A DNA stretch of 64,000 nt from Bacillota bacterium (GTDB taxonomy: Bacteria > Bacillota > Sulfobacillia > JAJZYS01 > JAILZS01), in contig JAILZS010000006.1 in the NCBI GenBank assembly GCA_023512375.1, positions 1-64,000 on the forward strand, read 5' to 3'. The notes beneath the pieces are model-generated. The model did not search any database. It was not told the origin of the DNA and saw only the letters and a program-made list of their open reading frames with translations. Positions 50,059 to 60,199 of this stretch are shown here, one piece after another (position 1 is the first letter of the stretch; every line of letters starts with the position of its first letter). The position numbers and the translations under genes were made by a program.

Positions 50059-50092
50059 CCCCTGCCGCTCGCTCCCAGGCGAGCGGCAGGGG
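50059..50092 (+). terminator. Hairpin terminator after the oxidoreductase gene
   Basis: CCCCTGCCGCTCGC-TCCCAG-GCGAGCGGCAGGGG; perfect 14-bp stem. Confidence 0.65.
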
Positions 50093-50244
50093 ATCTGTTC
50101 CATTCCGAGACGAAGTCGCTTCCCATGGCGGTTCGGGGCATTCGCCGGCGGCGCCCGCATGGCCCGACCGAGCCGACGGGCCGCGCTCTGCCGTCCGACC
50201 GGTGGGCGGCATGGGGGCGCGCGCCGGAGGGAGGCGCGAGCCCA

Positions 50245-51123
50245 ATGGCGATCCGGTTCCATCTCAACGGGAGGACGGTGGCGACGGCGGCGTCGCCGAC
50301 GACGCCCCTTCTCTATGTGCTGCGAGACGAGTTCGAGGCGAACGGGCCGCGGTTCGGGTGCGGGCTCGGCGAGTGCGGCGCCTGCACCGTGCTCGTCGGG
50401 GACGCCGCCGAGAGGTCCTGCAGCGTGCCCGTGGTGGCGGTCGCGGGCCAGGCGGTGACCACCCCGGAGGGATTGGGGACGCCGGAACACCCCAGCCCGG
50501 TGCAGGCGGCGTTCATCGAGGAGCAGACGGCGCGGTGCGGCGACTGTGCCAACGGCATGATCATGCAGTCGACGTCCTTCCTGCGTCAGAACCCGCACCC
50601 CACGGAGGCGGAGATGCGCACCGCCCTTCAGGACAACCTGTGCCGCTGCGGCACGCACCTGCGCATCCTCCGTGCGGTGCAGCGGGCCGCCGCCAAGGGA
50701 GGCGTCTCGCATGGCCACGGCCGCGCCGACCCCCGACCCGCGCGGGGAGTTGCCGTTGCTCCCGATTCCGGTTCGCCGGCTCGATTTCCTCAAGGGGGGC
50801 GGCGCCCTCGTCGTGGGCTTCAGCATGGCTGGCGGCCTGGTGGGCGCCCTGGCCGAAGGGGCGCAGGCGGCGGCGCCGGGCGCGGCCGCCCTTGCCCGCG
50901 GACAGCCCGCGCAGGCCCAGCGTGGACGCATGGCTGGCGGTGCGGCCCGACAACACGGTGGAGATCTACCCGTCGAAGGTGGAGATCGGCGGCGGCGAGA
51001 CGAAGGCCATCGCCCAGATCGCCGGCGAAGAGCTCGACCTGCCGCTGTCGCGCGTGGTCATGCACCGCGTGCAGACCTCCGTCACGCCGTGGGACGCCGG
51101 CACCTTCGGCAGCCAGTCGGTGA
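50245..51123 (+). CDS. (2Fe-2S)-binding small subunit of a molybdenum hydroxylase; functional part ends near 50720
   Basis: MAIRFHLNGRTVATAASPTTPLLYVLRDEFEANGPRFGCGLGECGACTVL, ARCGDCANGMIMQSTSFL, LCRCGTHLRILRAV. No in-frame stop until 51123. Confidence 0.75.
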   Translation: MAIRFHLNGRTVATAASPTTPLLYVLRDEFEANGPRFGCGLGECGACTVLVGDAAERSCSVPVVAVAGQAVTTPEGLGTPEHPSPVQAAFIEEQTARCGDCANGMIMQSTSFLRQNPHPTEAEMRTALQDNLCRCGTHLRILRAVQRAAAKGGVSHGHGRADPRPARGVAVAPDSGSPARFPQGGRRPRRGLQHGWRPGGRPGRRGAGGGAGRGRPCPRTARAGPAWTHGWRCGPTTRWRSTRRRWRSAAARRRPSPRSPAKSSTCRCRAWSCTACRPPSRRGTPAPSAASR

Positions 51124-52986
51124 GCAGTGGGGGGGCGGCGGTGCGCGTCATCGCCGCCACCGCCCGGCAGGCCTTGCCCATCGTGGCGGCGGCGCGTCTC
51201 CACGCGTCGGGCCTCGGGGAGCTCGCGGTACACGACGGCGTCATGCGCGGGCCCGGGGGCGCGGTGACGTACGGCCAGCTCATCGGCGGGCAGCGCTTCG
51301 GCGTCAACGTCAACCCCGCCGCCCCCCGGAAGCGCCCGGCCGCCTACACGGTCGTCGGCCAACCGGTGCCGCGCTTCGACCTGCCGCGGAAGCTCACGGG
51401 GGCCGACGGCCCCCACCCGTACCTGGTGAAGGTGCGTCTACCCGGCATGCTGCACGCCCGCATCCTGCGCCCGCCCGCCTTTGGGGCCACCGTCGTTTGC
51501 GCCGACACGGCGGCGGTAGAGCGCATGCCCGGCGTGGTGGCGGTCGTCCCCCTCGCGTTCGGCCCCGGCATGAAGGGCTGGAACGCGGTGTGGAACATGG
51601 CCGAGGGCGAGTTCTTGGCCGTCGTTGCCGAGAGCGAGGGGCAAGCGATCGAGGCCCTGAACGCGCTGGCCGCGCGCGTCACCTGGAGCCGCTCCGCCAC
51701 GCTCCCCACGCGGCGAACCACCGAGGAGACCGCCGATGACATGCTCACCCTCCCCACGGTGCGATCGGTGGTGCACGGACCGGTGGGCGACCCGGCCGCC
51801 GCCATCGCCGGTGCGCCGCTCAAGGCCACCCACCACTACGCCACCCCCTACCAGACGAACGCGCCGATCGTTCCCGACGTGGCCCTGGCCGACGTGCGGG
51901 GGAGCGAGCGCGCCACCGTGTACAGCGGCGCCCAGGTGCCGTTCTCGGTGCAGGCGGCGGTGGCGGCCGTGACCGGGATCCCCGCCGACAAGGTGGACGT
52001 GGTCGTCTACGCCGCGAGCGGCAGCGACGGCCGCGGCAACCTCGACGATCCGGCCGTGGAGGCGGCGATCCTGTCGCAGACGCTCGGGCGGCCCGTGCGG
52101 GTGCAGTGGACGCGGCAGGAGGAGTTCGTCTGGTCCACGTGCCGCACGCCCCTCGCGTTCCGCTTCCAGGGCGGCGTCGACCGCAGTGGCCGCCTGTTGG
52201 GCTGGCAGTCCGTGGTGTGGTCGGACACCCACATCGTCGATCCGGGCGCTTTGTCCGGCGCCACCTACGGCGGCGTGCTGCCCATCTACGAGGCGCTGCG
52301 CCAGACGACCGAGCACTACGTGCAGTCGGCTTTGCGCAAGGGCGCCATGCGCGGCCTGGGCGCCTGGGCCACCGTGTTCGCGCACGAGGGGTTCATCGAC
52401 GAGTTCGCCTACTTGTCCGGTGGCCTTCCGCCTGCGCAACCTCGCCGACCCGCGCGGCCTGGCGGTGATCCAGACGGCCGCCCGCATGGCCGGCTGGCGG
52501 CCGCACGCGGCGCCGAACGGGAGCGGGGTCGGGCAGGGGATCGCCTTGTTGGCCGACGCGCGCGCCGGCACGTACGTGGCCGAGGTGGCCCAGGTGGCGG
52601 TGGATCGGGCCAACGGGCAGGTCCGGGTGGAGAAGGTGTTCGTCGCCCACGACTGCGGCCTGGTCATCCACCCCGACGCCCTTCGCAACCAGATCGAGGG
52701 CGGCATCGTCCAGGTCACCGGCTGGACGTCGCACGAACAGCTCACGTTCGACAACCACACCGTCACGAGCGTCGACGGGTACACCTACCCGATCCTGCGT
52801 TTCCCCGAGGTGCCCCAGGTGGAGGTGGCGCTCATCGACCGCCCGGACCGGCCTGCAAGCGGTGCGGGCGAGCCCGCTTCCATGGCGGCCGGAGCGGCCC
52901 GCGCCAACGCCTTTTACGACGCCACCGGGGTACGCAAGCGCGCCACGCCGCTCACGCCGGCGCGCGTGCGGGCGGCGCTCGCCTGA
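50711..52986 (+). pseudogene. Molybdopterin-binding large subunit (isoquinoline 1-oxidoreductase-like) split over three reading frames
   Basis: Tat-like VRRLDFLKGGGALVVGFSMAGGLVG (frame from 50711), PSVDAWLAVRPDNTVEIYPSKVEIGGGETKAIAQIAGEEL...HEGFIDEFAYLSG (frame +1), VAFRLRNLADPRGLAV...RVRAALA* (frame +2). Confidence 0.8.
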
Positions 52987-52997
52987 CGCCGGCGCTG

Positions 52998-53031
52998 GGC
53001 GGGGCGCGGGGAAGATCCCCCGCGCCCCGCC
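52998..53031 (+). terminator. Hairpin terminator after the molybdenum hydroxylase
   Basis: GGCGGGGCGCGGGG-AAGATC-CCCCGCGCCCCGCC; perfect 14-bp stem. Confidence 0.6.
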
Positions 53032-53057
53032 GCGCTTTGCCATGGGCACGGTCGCGC

Positions 53058-53084
53058 TCTCACCGAAGTCTCAGCGAGGTCTAA
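53058..53084 (+). promoter_or_regulatory. Three 11-bp-phased direct repeats upstream of the small protein/apbE operon
   Basis: TCTCA (53058), TCTCA (53069), TCTAA (53080). Confidence 0.55.
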
Positions 53085-53154
53085 GTGGCTTCCAAGCACC
53101 GCGCCGCGTGCCTGTGGCACAGTGGGCGCAACGAACCGCAGCGGGGGGAGAGGC

Positions 53155-53496
53155 ATGGAGGCACGACGCGCGACGCCGGCTGGGCCGGCCGGCGCGCCCG
53201 CGCAGGGGGAAACGGCGCGGGCCCGTCTGGCCCGCCTCAAGACGTGGGCGGTGGTGGCCAGCGTCGGTTCCTTCGGCACCTTCGCGGGCCTTGCCGCCCT
53301 GCACGCCACGGGGGTCACGGCGCATGCGCCCGCGGCGTCCAGCGGCGCGCAGGTGCCCCGCTTCGGGGCGCCGGACGACGCCTTCTTCAACGGGGGGGAC
53401 CAGGTTGGCGGCGACGAGGGATTTTCGTTCGGCGGCGGCGCGGGAGGCTCTGCGCCCGTCGGACCGCCGCCCGCAGCCAGCACCACCGTCAGCTGA
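53155..53496 (+). CDS. Hypothetical single-TM extracytoplasmic small protein, first gene of the ApbE operon
   Basis: MEARRATPAGPAG...LKTWAVVASVGSFGTFAGLAALHATGVTAHA..., Gly/Asp-rich tail DDAFFNGGDQVGGDEGFSFGGGAGGSAPVGPPPAASTTVS. Confidence 0.7.
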   Translation: MEARRATPAGPAGAPAQGETARARLARLKTWAVVASVGSFGTFAGLAALHATGVTAHAPAASSGAQVPRFGAPDDAFFNGGDQVGGDEGFSFGGGAGGSAPVGPPPAASTTVS

Positions 53497-53515
53497 CCTC
53501 GCGCCCCCGCCGGGC

Positions 53516-54421
53516 ATGGAGGTCGAGCGGCGCGAGGCCATGGGCACGTGGGTGCGGGTGGTCGTGCCGCAGGGGGCGGACGCCGCACCGGCGTGGGAGG
53601 TGTTCGCCGAGTGGGAGGCGGTTCTCAGCCGCTTTCGTGCCGACAGCGAGCTCTCCTACCTGAACGCCCGTGCCGGGCGACCGGTGCGCGTGTCGCGCCT
53701 CCTGTACACGGTGGCGGAGCGCGCCCTGGCGGCGGCGGCGGCGACGGGGGGCCTTTACGACCCGACGGTCCTGCGCGCCTTGGAGGCCGCGGGTTACGAC
53801 CGCACCTTCGCCGCCCTCGAGGCGCGCGCCAGCGCCGCCCCTGCCCCCGCCCCCCGCCCCTTCCTGGGCACCTGGCGGCGGGTCCGCCTGGATCCGGCGG
53901 CGTCCACCGTCCACCTGCCGCCGGGCGTGGGGCTCGACTTCGGCGGCATCGCCAAGGGGATGGCGGTGGACAGCGCCCTTGGGGCCCTCGAGGAGCGCGG
54001 CGTGCGGTGCGCCCTGGTGGAGGCGGGGGGCGATCTGGGCGTACGCGGCCGGCCGCCCGGCCTGGCCGCCTGGCGCGTGGCGGTGCCGACGCCGCTGCGA
54101 ACCTACGTCGTGCAGCTGGAACGCGGCGCCCTGGCCACCTCGGGGATCGGGCGCCGACGTTGGCGGCGGGGGAGGACCTGGGCGCACCACCTCCTCGACC
54201 CGCGCACCGGCGCCCCCGCGGTCACTGGCCTGTGGTCGGTGACCGCGGCCGCCCCAGACGCCACCCGCGCCGAGGTGGCCGCCAAGGCGGCCTTCCTCCT
54301 GGGGGCCGCCGCAGGCGGGAGGTGGCTGGAGGAACGCCGCCTCGCCGGGCTGTTCGTCGGCGTCGACGGCGGTGTGACGACTGCCGGCCGTTGGCCGAGG
54401 GAGATGGAGGTGTGGGCGTGA
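53516..54421 (+). CDS. apbE: FAD:protein FMN transferase (ApbE family)
   Basis: EVERREAMGTWVRVVVP, FRADSELSYLNARAGRPV, GVGLDFGGIAKGMAVDSA, LVEAGGDLGVRG, HHLLDPRTGAPA. Confidence 0.93.
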   Translation: MEVERREAMGTWVRVVVPQGADAAPAWEVFAEWEAVLSRFRADSELSYLNARAGRPVRVSRLLYTVAERALAAAAATGGLYDPTVLRALEAAGYDRTFAALEARASAAPAPAPRPFLGTWRRVRLDPAASTVHLPPGVGLDFGGIAKGMAVDSALGALEERGVRCALVEAGGDLGVRGRPPGLAAWRVAVPTPLRTYVVQLERGALATSGIGRRRWRRGRTWAHHLLDPRTGAPAVTGLWSVTAAAPDATRAEVAAKAAFLLGAAAGGRWLEERRLAGLFVGVDGGVTTAGRWPREMEVWA

Positions 54422-55497
54422 ACCAGGCCCTCCTGCAGGCGAGCTGGGACGCGGTGCGCGCCAGCGGCTTCACCGCCTACGTCCTCCTGTCGGGCGCCGT
54501 CGTGCTCGGGCTGCTCCTGAGCATCCGCTGGCAGTCGCGGACCTGGCCGCGTCTCATCACGAACGACATGCACAACTTCCTCACGCTGCTCGCCCTCGCC
54601 TTCGGTGTCGTGCATGGCGTGGCGGCCTACCTCGACCCGTTCATGCGCTTCGCCCCGGCCGAGGTCCTGGTCCCCATGGCCAGCCACTACCGGCCGCTGT
54701 GGATGGCCTTCGGCATCGTCTCCCTCTACCTGGCCGTGGCGGTGGTGTTGAGCACGTGGCTTCGCCCCCGCATCGGCTACCGCCTGTGGCGGGCCCTGCA
54801 CGTCCTGACGTTCCTCGTGTTCGCCTTCGCCACCCTGCACGGGCTGGGCACGGGCAGCGACACCCGCACGTGGTGGGGGGCGGGCATCTACGCCCTGGCG
54901 GCGGCGATCGTCCTCGCTCTCACCGTGCGTCGCCTCATGGCGCCCGCGGGCCGGGTCGCGCGACCGCGTCCGGCGGTGGCGGGGGCGGTGGTGGCGGCGG
55001 CGGCGACCCTGACGCTGTGGGCGGCACAGGGACCGTTGCGCCCGGGCTGGAACCGTGTGGCCAACGACGGGCGCGGCAGCGGCGCGCGCATCACCCTGGC
55101 GAGCCAGGTGTCCGCCGCCCTCCCGCCCCTTCCCAGCCGCTTCGCGGCCGCCTTCACGGGCACGATGCAGGTCGTCGGGTCGCGGGGGGACCTCGTGTTC
55201 CTACGGGTCGCCGGCACCTTTCGCGGGGGGGCGCGGGGCGATCTGGAGGTGCTCGTGGCGGGTGCTCCCGTGGGCGGAGGCGGCCTGGCGGTGGTGCGCA
55301 GCCAGGTCACCCTGTACCGGGCCGACGGCACGGCCGCCTACCGAGGGGCGATCGCCCGCGTCGCGGGGCCGCTCCTGGTGGCCGATCTCAAGCCTCTCGC
55401 GGGCGGCGGCCCGGACCTCAGCCTGTCGATGCGTTGGTCCGGGGTGGGGCGGACCGTGCAGGGGAGCGTCCAGGCGTCGCCCATGGGTTCGGGCTGA
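54418..55497 (+). CDS. Ferric-reductase-like (heme-type) transmembrane protein with a C-terminal extracytoplasmic extension
   Basis: TAYVLLSGAVVLGLLLS, NDMHNFLTLLALAFGVVHGVAAYLD, WRALHVLTFLVFAFATLHGLGTGSD; His-containing TM helices; GTGA overlap with apbE. Confidence 0.8.
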   Translation: MNQALLQASWDAVRASGFTAYVLLSGAVVLGLLLSIRWQSRTWPRLITNDMHNFLTLLALAFGVVHGVAAYLDPFMRFAPAEVLVPMASHYRPLWMAFGIVSLYLAVAVVLSTWLRPRIGYRLWRALHVLTFLVFAFATLHGLGTGSDTRTWWGAGIYALAAAIVLALTVRRLMAPAGRVARPRPAVAGAVVAAAATLTLWAAQGPLRPGWNRVANDGRGSGARITLASQVSAALPPLPSRFAAAFTGTMQVVGSRGDLVFLRVAGTFRGGARGDLEVLVAGAPVGGGGLAVVRSQVTLYRADGTAAYRGAIARVAGPLLVADLKPLAGGGPDLSLSMRWSGVGRTVQGSVQASPMGSG

Positions 55498-55542
55498 CGC
55501 GGGCGTCGCCTCGGGTCGCAGGACGTCGGGTACTGGCGCCGT

Positions 55543-55569
55543 TCTCACGGGAATCTCATGCTCTTCTTG
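55543..55569 (+). promoter_or_regulatory. 11-bp-phased direct repeats upstream of the second asparagine synthetase
   Basis: TCTCA (55543), TCTCA (55554), TCTTG (55565); same motif and phase as 53058. Confidence 0.5.
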
Positions 55570-55648
55570 CGTCTCTCCGATAGCGCCGTGTTGTGCTGGT
55601 ACGGACGGCCGCCGCGGGCGGCGGAGCGACGCAGGGGGGAGTCGCCGC

Positions 55649-57523
55649 GTGTGCGGGATCTGCGGCTTTTCGTCCTTGCCCGGGGCGGACGCGGCGATGC
55701 TGGCGCGCATGACCTCGGCCATGGCGCACCGGGGGCCCGACGACGAGGGCGCGTGGCTGGGTGAGGACGGGGTGGGGCTGGGGGTGCGCCGCTTGGCGGT
55801 CATCGACCCGGGCGGCAGCCCCCAGCCCCTGGCCAACGAGGACGGCTCGGTGCAGGTGGTGGTCAACGGCGAGATCTACAACTACCGCGAGCTGAGGCGG
55901 GAGCTGGAGGGGAGGGGCCACCGCCTGGCCACGGGCGGGGACGGCGAGGTCATCGCCCATCTGTACGAGGACCTGGGCCCGGACGTTGTGGCCCGCCTGC
56001 GCGGCATGTTCGCCTTCGCCCTGTACGACCGCCGTCGCGCCACGCTCCTGTTGGCGCGCGATCCCTTCGGCATCAAGCCGCTGTTCTGGGCCGAGGGCCG
56101 GTCGGGCGGGGTGCTCTTCGCCTCCGACGTGGGGTCGATCCTAGCCTCGGGGGCGGTGTCGCCGAGGGTGCGCGGGGCCGCCCTGTGGGACTACCTCACG
56201 TTCCAGTACGTCCCGGGTCCCGACACCCTGTTGGCGCGCGTCCACCGCCTGCCGCCCGGGCACCGAGCGACGGTGCGGGAGGGAGAGGTGCGGATCGAGG
56301 CATACGAGCACCTGCGCTTCGCCCCCGACGACACCCTCCCTTTCGCCGAGGCGAAAGTTCAGGTACGGCGGGCGCTGGAGGAGGCCGTGACCTCGCACCT
56401 GGCGAGCGACGTGCCGGTGGGGGCCTTCCTGTCGAGCGGCGTGGACTCCAGCGCTTTGGTCTCCCTGGCGCGGCGGCGGGGGGAGCTGGACACCTTCTCC
56501 ATCGCCTTCGAGGGCGCCCGCCCCCATGCCGACGAGGCGCCAGCGGCGCGCGCCCTTGCCGCCGCCTTGGGGACACGCCACCACGAGGTGCGGGTGGACG
56601 CGCGCGCATACGCCGACGCGTGGCCCGCCATCGTCCGCGCCATGGAGGACCCGGTGGCCGACCCCAGCGCCCCTGGTATCTACTTCCTCAGCCGGGAGGC
56701 GCGGCGGGCGGGCGTCAAGGTGGTTCTCTCGGGGGAAGGGGCGGACGAGCTGTTCGGCGGCTACCCGGTCTACCGCCAGCCCCACGACCTGCGGTGGGTG
56801 TCGCGGCTGCCCCCCGCCTGGCGGCGCTCCCTCGTCGCTGCGGCCCGGTGCCTGCCTGCCGGACGGCGCGGGCGCAACTACGTGGAGCGCGCCGCCACGC
56901 CGCTCGAGCGCCGCTACGTGGGAGGGGCGCGCATCCTGGAGGAGGGGGAGAAGGCCGCCCTCGCCGGCCCCCTGCTCTGGGCCGACGAGGGGCGGCAGGC
57001 GTCGTGCGAGCGCGCCGCCCCGTGGTATGCGGCGGTGCATGCCGACCGCCTGGACGAGCCCACGCGCATGCAGGCGGTCGACCTGGCAGGGTGGCTACCG
57101 GGAGACATCCTCGCCAAGGCGGACAAGATGAGCATGGCCCACGGCGTGGAGGTGCGCGTGCCCTACCTCGACCGGGGGATGTGGGAGGTGGCGCGCCAGC
57201 TGCCGACGCGCCACAAGCTGGGGGGCGGGACGACCAAGCGCGTCCTGCGGGCGGCCGTCGCCGACCTTCTGCCGGAAGAGGTGCGCCGCCGTCCCAAGCT
57301 CGGGTTCCCCGTGCCCCTGCGCGACTGGCTGCGGGGGCCGCTCGACGCCTACGTACGCGAGGTGGTGGCCGACCACTGGCCCGAGGGCTGGTTGGACCGC
57401 GCCGCCTTCGAGCGCATGATGGAAGAGAACCGCCTGGGCCGGGCGGACCGCGCCCGGGCCATCTACACGGTGGTGAACTTCGTCCTCTGGCACCGCATCT
57501 TCGTGACCGGCAAGGAGGGGTAG
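55649..57523 (+). CDS. asnB: Asparagine synthetase (glutamine-hydrolysing), second copy
   Basis: VCGICGF (Cys2), [69 protein letters not shown] start. Confidence 0.94.
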   Translation: MCGICGFSSLPGADAAMLARMTSAMAHRGPDDEGAWLGEDGVGLGVRRLAVIDPGGSPQPLANEDGSVQVVVNGEIYNYRELRRELEGRGHRLATGGDGEVIAHLYEDLGPDVVARLRGMFAFALYDRRRATLLLARDPFGIKPLFWAEGRSGGVLFASDVGSILASGAVSPRVRGAALWDYLTFQYVPGPDTLLARVHRLPPGHRATVREGEVRIEAYEHLRFAPDDTLPFAEAKVQVRRALEEAVTSHLASDVPVGAFLSSGVDSSALVSLARRRGELDTFSIAFEGARPHADEAPAARALAAALGTRHHEVRVDARAYADAWPAIVRAMEDPVADPSAPGIYFLSREARRAGVKVVLSGEGADELFGGYPVYRQPHDLRWVSRLPPAWRRSLVAAARCLPAGRRGRNYVERAATPLERRYVGGARILEEGEKAALAGPLLWADEGRQASCERAAPWYAAVHADRLDEPTRMQAVDLAGWLPGDILAKADKMSMAHGVEVRVPYLDRGMWEVARQLPTRHKLGGGTTKRVLRAAVADLLPEEVRRRPKLGFPVPLRDWLRGPLDAYVREVVADHWPEGWLDRAAFERMMEENRLGRADRARAIYTVVNFVLWHRIFVTGKEG

Positions 57524-57528
57524 GGGCG

Positions 57529-58422
57529 ATTCGCGCCAGGGCGCGCCGGCGCCGCCGGCACCGGCCCACGTTCCGGACGGCCGCGGCCGTCCTGGTCGCC
57601 GCCACCCTGGCGGCGCTTTTGGCGGCAGGGCAGGGGGCACGGGCGCCGGGGCGCCCGGCACAGGCGGCGAGCCCCGCCCGTGCCGCCGCCGGCGGCGGGC
57701 CGCGGCCCCCGGCCACGGCCCGCCCTCCCCTGGCGGTCCTCCTTCGGGTCGAGCCGCAAAACCAGTTCCCCCAGCTCCCCAACGGGTGCGAGGTGACCAG
57801 CCTGTCCATGCTCCTGGGTGCGGTCGGCCACCCGGTGTCGAAGATGCGCCTTGCGCGCCTCATGCCGGTGGACCCGACGCCGCGGCGCCTGGGGGCCGGA
57901 GGGCAGATCCTCGCCTGGGGCGATCCCAACGTGGGGTTCGTGGGCAGCGTGTATGTCCACGCGGACGGGTTCGGCATGTACCACGGTCCGGTCGTGCGCC
58001 TCATCGACCGGCTGCTCCCGGGCCGCGGCCTCGACCTCACCGGGCGGCCGTTCGACTCCCTCCTCGCGCGGGTGGCCGCAGGCCAACCGGTGGAGGTGTG
58101 GACGACCGTGCCCCTCAGCCCGGACGTGCCGTGGGTGACCTGGCAGAGCCCAGAGGGGCCCGTCCACACGACGCTCGAGGAGCACGCCGTTCTCCTGGTG
58201 GGTTACACGCCCTCGAAGGTGCTCATCGCCAACCCGTTCAACGGCGAGGCGGCCCAGTCCGTGCCCCGGGCCCGGTTCATCGCCTCCTGGCAGGTGATGG
58301 GGCGGCAGGCGGTGACCGTGGCGGGCGCCCGGGTGCCGGCCCAGGACCGTTGCGTCGGCCGGCTGTCCGCCTGCCGCCTGCCGCCTGCGTCGGGGGGGCA
58401 GGCGGGGCGCCGTCAGGCGTAG
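57529..58422 (+). CDS. Secreted C39-like (papain-fold) peptidase family protein; probable ATT start
   Basis: N-terminal hydrophobic segment [77 protein letters not shown]. Confidence 0.78.
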   Translation: MRARARRRRRHRPTFRTAAAVLVAATLAALLAAGQGARAPGRPAQAASPARAAAGGGPRPPATARPPLAVLLRVEPQNQFPQLPNGCEVTSLSMLLGAVGHPVSKMRLARLMPVDPTPRRLGAGGQILAWGDPNVGFVGSVYVHADGFGMYHGPVVRLIDRLLPGRGLDLTGRPFDSLLARVAAGQPVEVWTTVPLSPDVPWVTWQSPEGPVHTTLEEHAVLLVGYTPSKVLIANPFNGEAAQSVPRARFIASWQVMGRQAVTVAGARVPAQDRCVGRLSACRLPPASGGQAGRRQA

Positions 58423-60176
58423 GCAGCCAGCACGCGGGACGCCACGCGGCGCCGCAGGGAGATGGCGTCCAGGGGCGGGAAGGCGGTGAGGCGCTCCAGC
58501 GTGGCCAGGGCGAGGGCGCGGCGGTCGCCCTCGGCGCTGTGGGCGAGAACGCGGACGGCGGCGGCCCGCAGGCGGGAGACGGCGCCGTCCACCGCGAGCG
58601 CGGCCAGGTCGGCGTACTCCTCCTCCCGCGCCGTGCCGCGTGCCCGCTCCGCCCGCACGAGCGCGCTCTCCGCGGCGAAGAGCTCGATCGCCATGTCGGC
58701 GACCGCGCCCAGAACCTCCTCCTCTTCGGCCAGGTCGGCGCCGAACCGCTCCAAGGCGAGGGCCGCGGCGGCTGCCGCCGCCCGCCGCGCCCCGTCCACG
58801 CGCCAGCGTTCCGCCGCCAGGGGGGCGTCGAAGAAGGCGGGCCGACGGAGGGCGGCGATCTCCCCCTCGAGGGCGCGGGCCAGGTCGGCGAACGGGATGC
58901 GGCCGCGGCGGATGCGACGCATCAGGGTGTCCGGGATGGTGAGGCGGTTGATCTCGTTCGTGCCCTCGAAGATGCGCTGGATGCGGGCGTCGCGGTAGGC
59001 GCGCTCCACCTCGTACTCGCGCATGTAGCCGTAACCGCCGTGGATCTGCAGCGCTTCGTCCGCGACGAACCCGAGCACCTCGGACCCGAGGACCTTGGCG
59101 ATGGCGCACTCCACCGCGTACTCGGCCGCGGCGGACGCCTCGTCCGCCGCGATCCCCCGCTCCCCGGCACGTTCGATCAGGCCGGCGGTGCGGTAGACGG
59201 CGGCCTCCAGGGCCCAGGTGCGCACCTGCATCTCGGCCAGCTTCTCCTGCACGAGGCCGAAGCGGGCGATGGGGCGGCCGAACTGGATGCGCCCGAGGGC
59301 GTAGCGCGCCGCCACCTCGAGCAGGCGCTTCGCGGAACCGACCGCCCCCGCCCCGAGGTTGAGGCGGCTCACGTCCAGGATGCCCAGGGCCACCTCGTGC
59401 CCCCGCCCAGGCCGGCCCAGGAGGTTGGCCGTCGGCACGACCGCCCCGTTCAAAACAAGCGGCCGCGTCGAGGACGACCACAGGCCCATCTTCTCGTATT
59501 CGCCGCCCGTGTCGACGCCGGGGAAGGCACGCTCCACGAGGAAGGCCGTAAAGCCCTCCCCCTCCAGCTGGGCGAAGACGACGAACAGGTCGGCGATGCC
59601 GGCGTTGGTGATCCACTGCTTCTCGCCCGTCAGGACGTAGCCCTCGCCGTCCGGGCGGAGGGCGGCGCGGGTGCGCGCGTGGAGCGCGTCCGAGCCGAAT
59701 CCGGGCTCGGTGAGGGCGTACGCGCCCACCCACTCGCCCGTCACCAGGCGGGGAAGGTAACGGCGCTTCTGGTCCTCGGTGCCGAAGTACACGAGGGGCA
59801 GCGTGGCAAGGCCGGCATGCGCCCCCTGGGCCACCGCGAGCCCCCCGGCCGGCGCCAGCCGCTCGGTCACGAGGGTGGCCACGGTGCGCCCGAGCTCCAG
59901 GCCGCCGTACGCCCGGGGCACCTCCACTCCGAGAAGGCCGAGCTCGCCCATGCGCGCCATGAGGCGGCGGAGCTCGCCCAGGTCGTGCCCCTCAAGGGCG
60001 GGCAGGGCGGGGCGCACCTCCCGTTCGAGGAAGGCCTGCGGCACCTCGCCCACCGCCAGCGCCTCCTCGCTCAGGTCCTCCGGCGTGGCCACCTCCGCCG
60101 CCGGTACGGGGACGAACAGGAAGGCGCCCCCGCCGTGGGGGTCCAAACGGGGCGGCGCCCCGCCTTGCGAGTTCAC
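58413..60176 (-). CDS. fadE: Acyl-CoA dehydrogenase
   Basis: [98 protein letters not shown] start. Confidence 0.94.
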   Translation of the reverse strand: MNSQGGAPPRLDPHGGGAFLFVPVPAAEVATPEDLSEEALAVGEVPQAFLEREVRPALPALEGHDLGELRRLMARMGELGLLGVEVPRAYGGLELGRTVATLVTERLAPAGGLAVAQGAHAGLATLPLVYFGTEDQKRRYLPRLVTGEWVGAYALTEPGFGSDALHARTRAALRPDGEGYVLTGEKQWITNAGIADLFVVFAQLEGEGFTAFLVERAFPGVDTGGEYEKMGLWSSSTRPLVLNGAVVPTANLLGRPGRGHEVALGILDVSRLNLGAGAVGSAKRLLEVAARYALGRIQFGRPIARFGLVQEKLAEMQVRTWALEAAVYRTAGLIERAGERGIAADEASAAAEYAVECAIAKVLGSEVLGFVADEALQIHGGYGYMREYEVERAYRDARIQRIFEGTNEINRLTIPDTLMRRIRRGRIPFADLARALEGEIAALRRPAFFDAPLAAERWRVDGARRAAAAAAALALERFGADLAEEEEVLGAVADMAIELFAAESALVRAERARGTAREEEYADLAALAVDGAVSRLRAAAVRVLAHSAEGDRRALALATLERLTAFPPLDAISLRRRVASRVLAAYA

Positions 60177-60199
60177 GATCGTTGCCTCCCCTTTGCCCG

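Noticed and set aside
52186-52986. Independent second Mo-hydroxylase gene at 52186..52986
   Set aside because: Its N-terminal part is a shadow of the large-subunit frame. Only the part after ~52420 is homologous, and it continues the same protein, so it is the third segment of a frameshifted gene.
55649-58422. AsnB + papain-like protein as a lasso-peptide-type biosynthetic cluster
   Set aside because: AsnB2 retains a full glutaminase domain and Cys2, unlike typical lasso cyclases in context. There is no precursor peptide or RiPP recognition element, and the C39-like protein carries an export signal.
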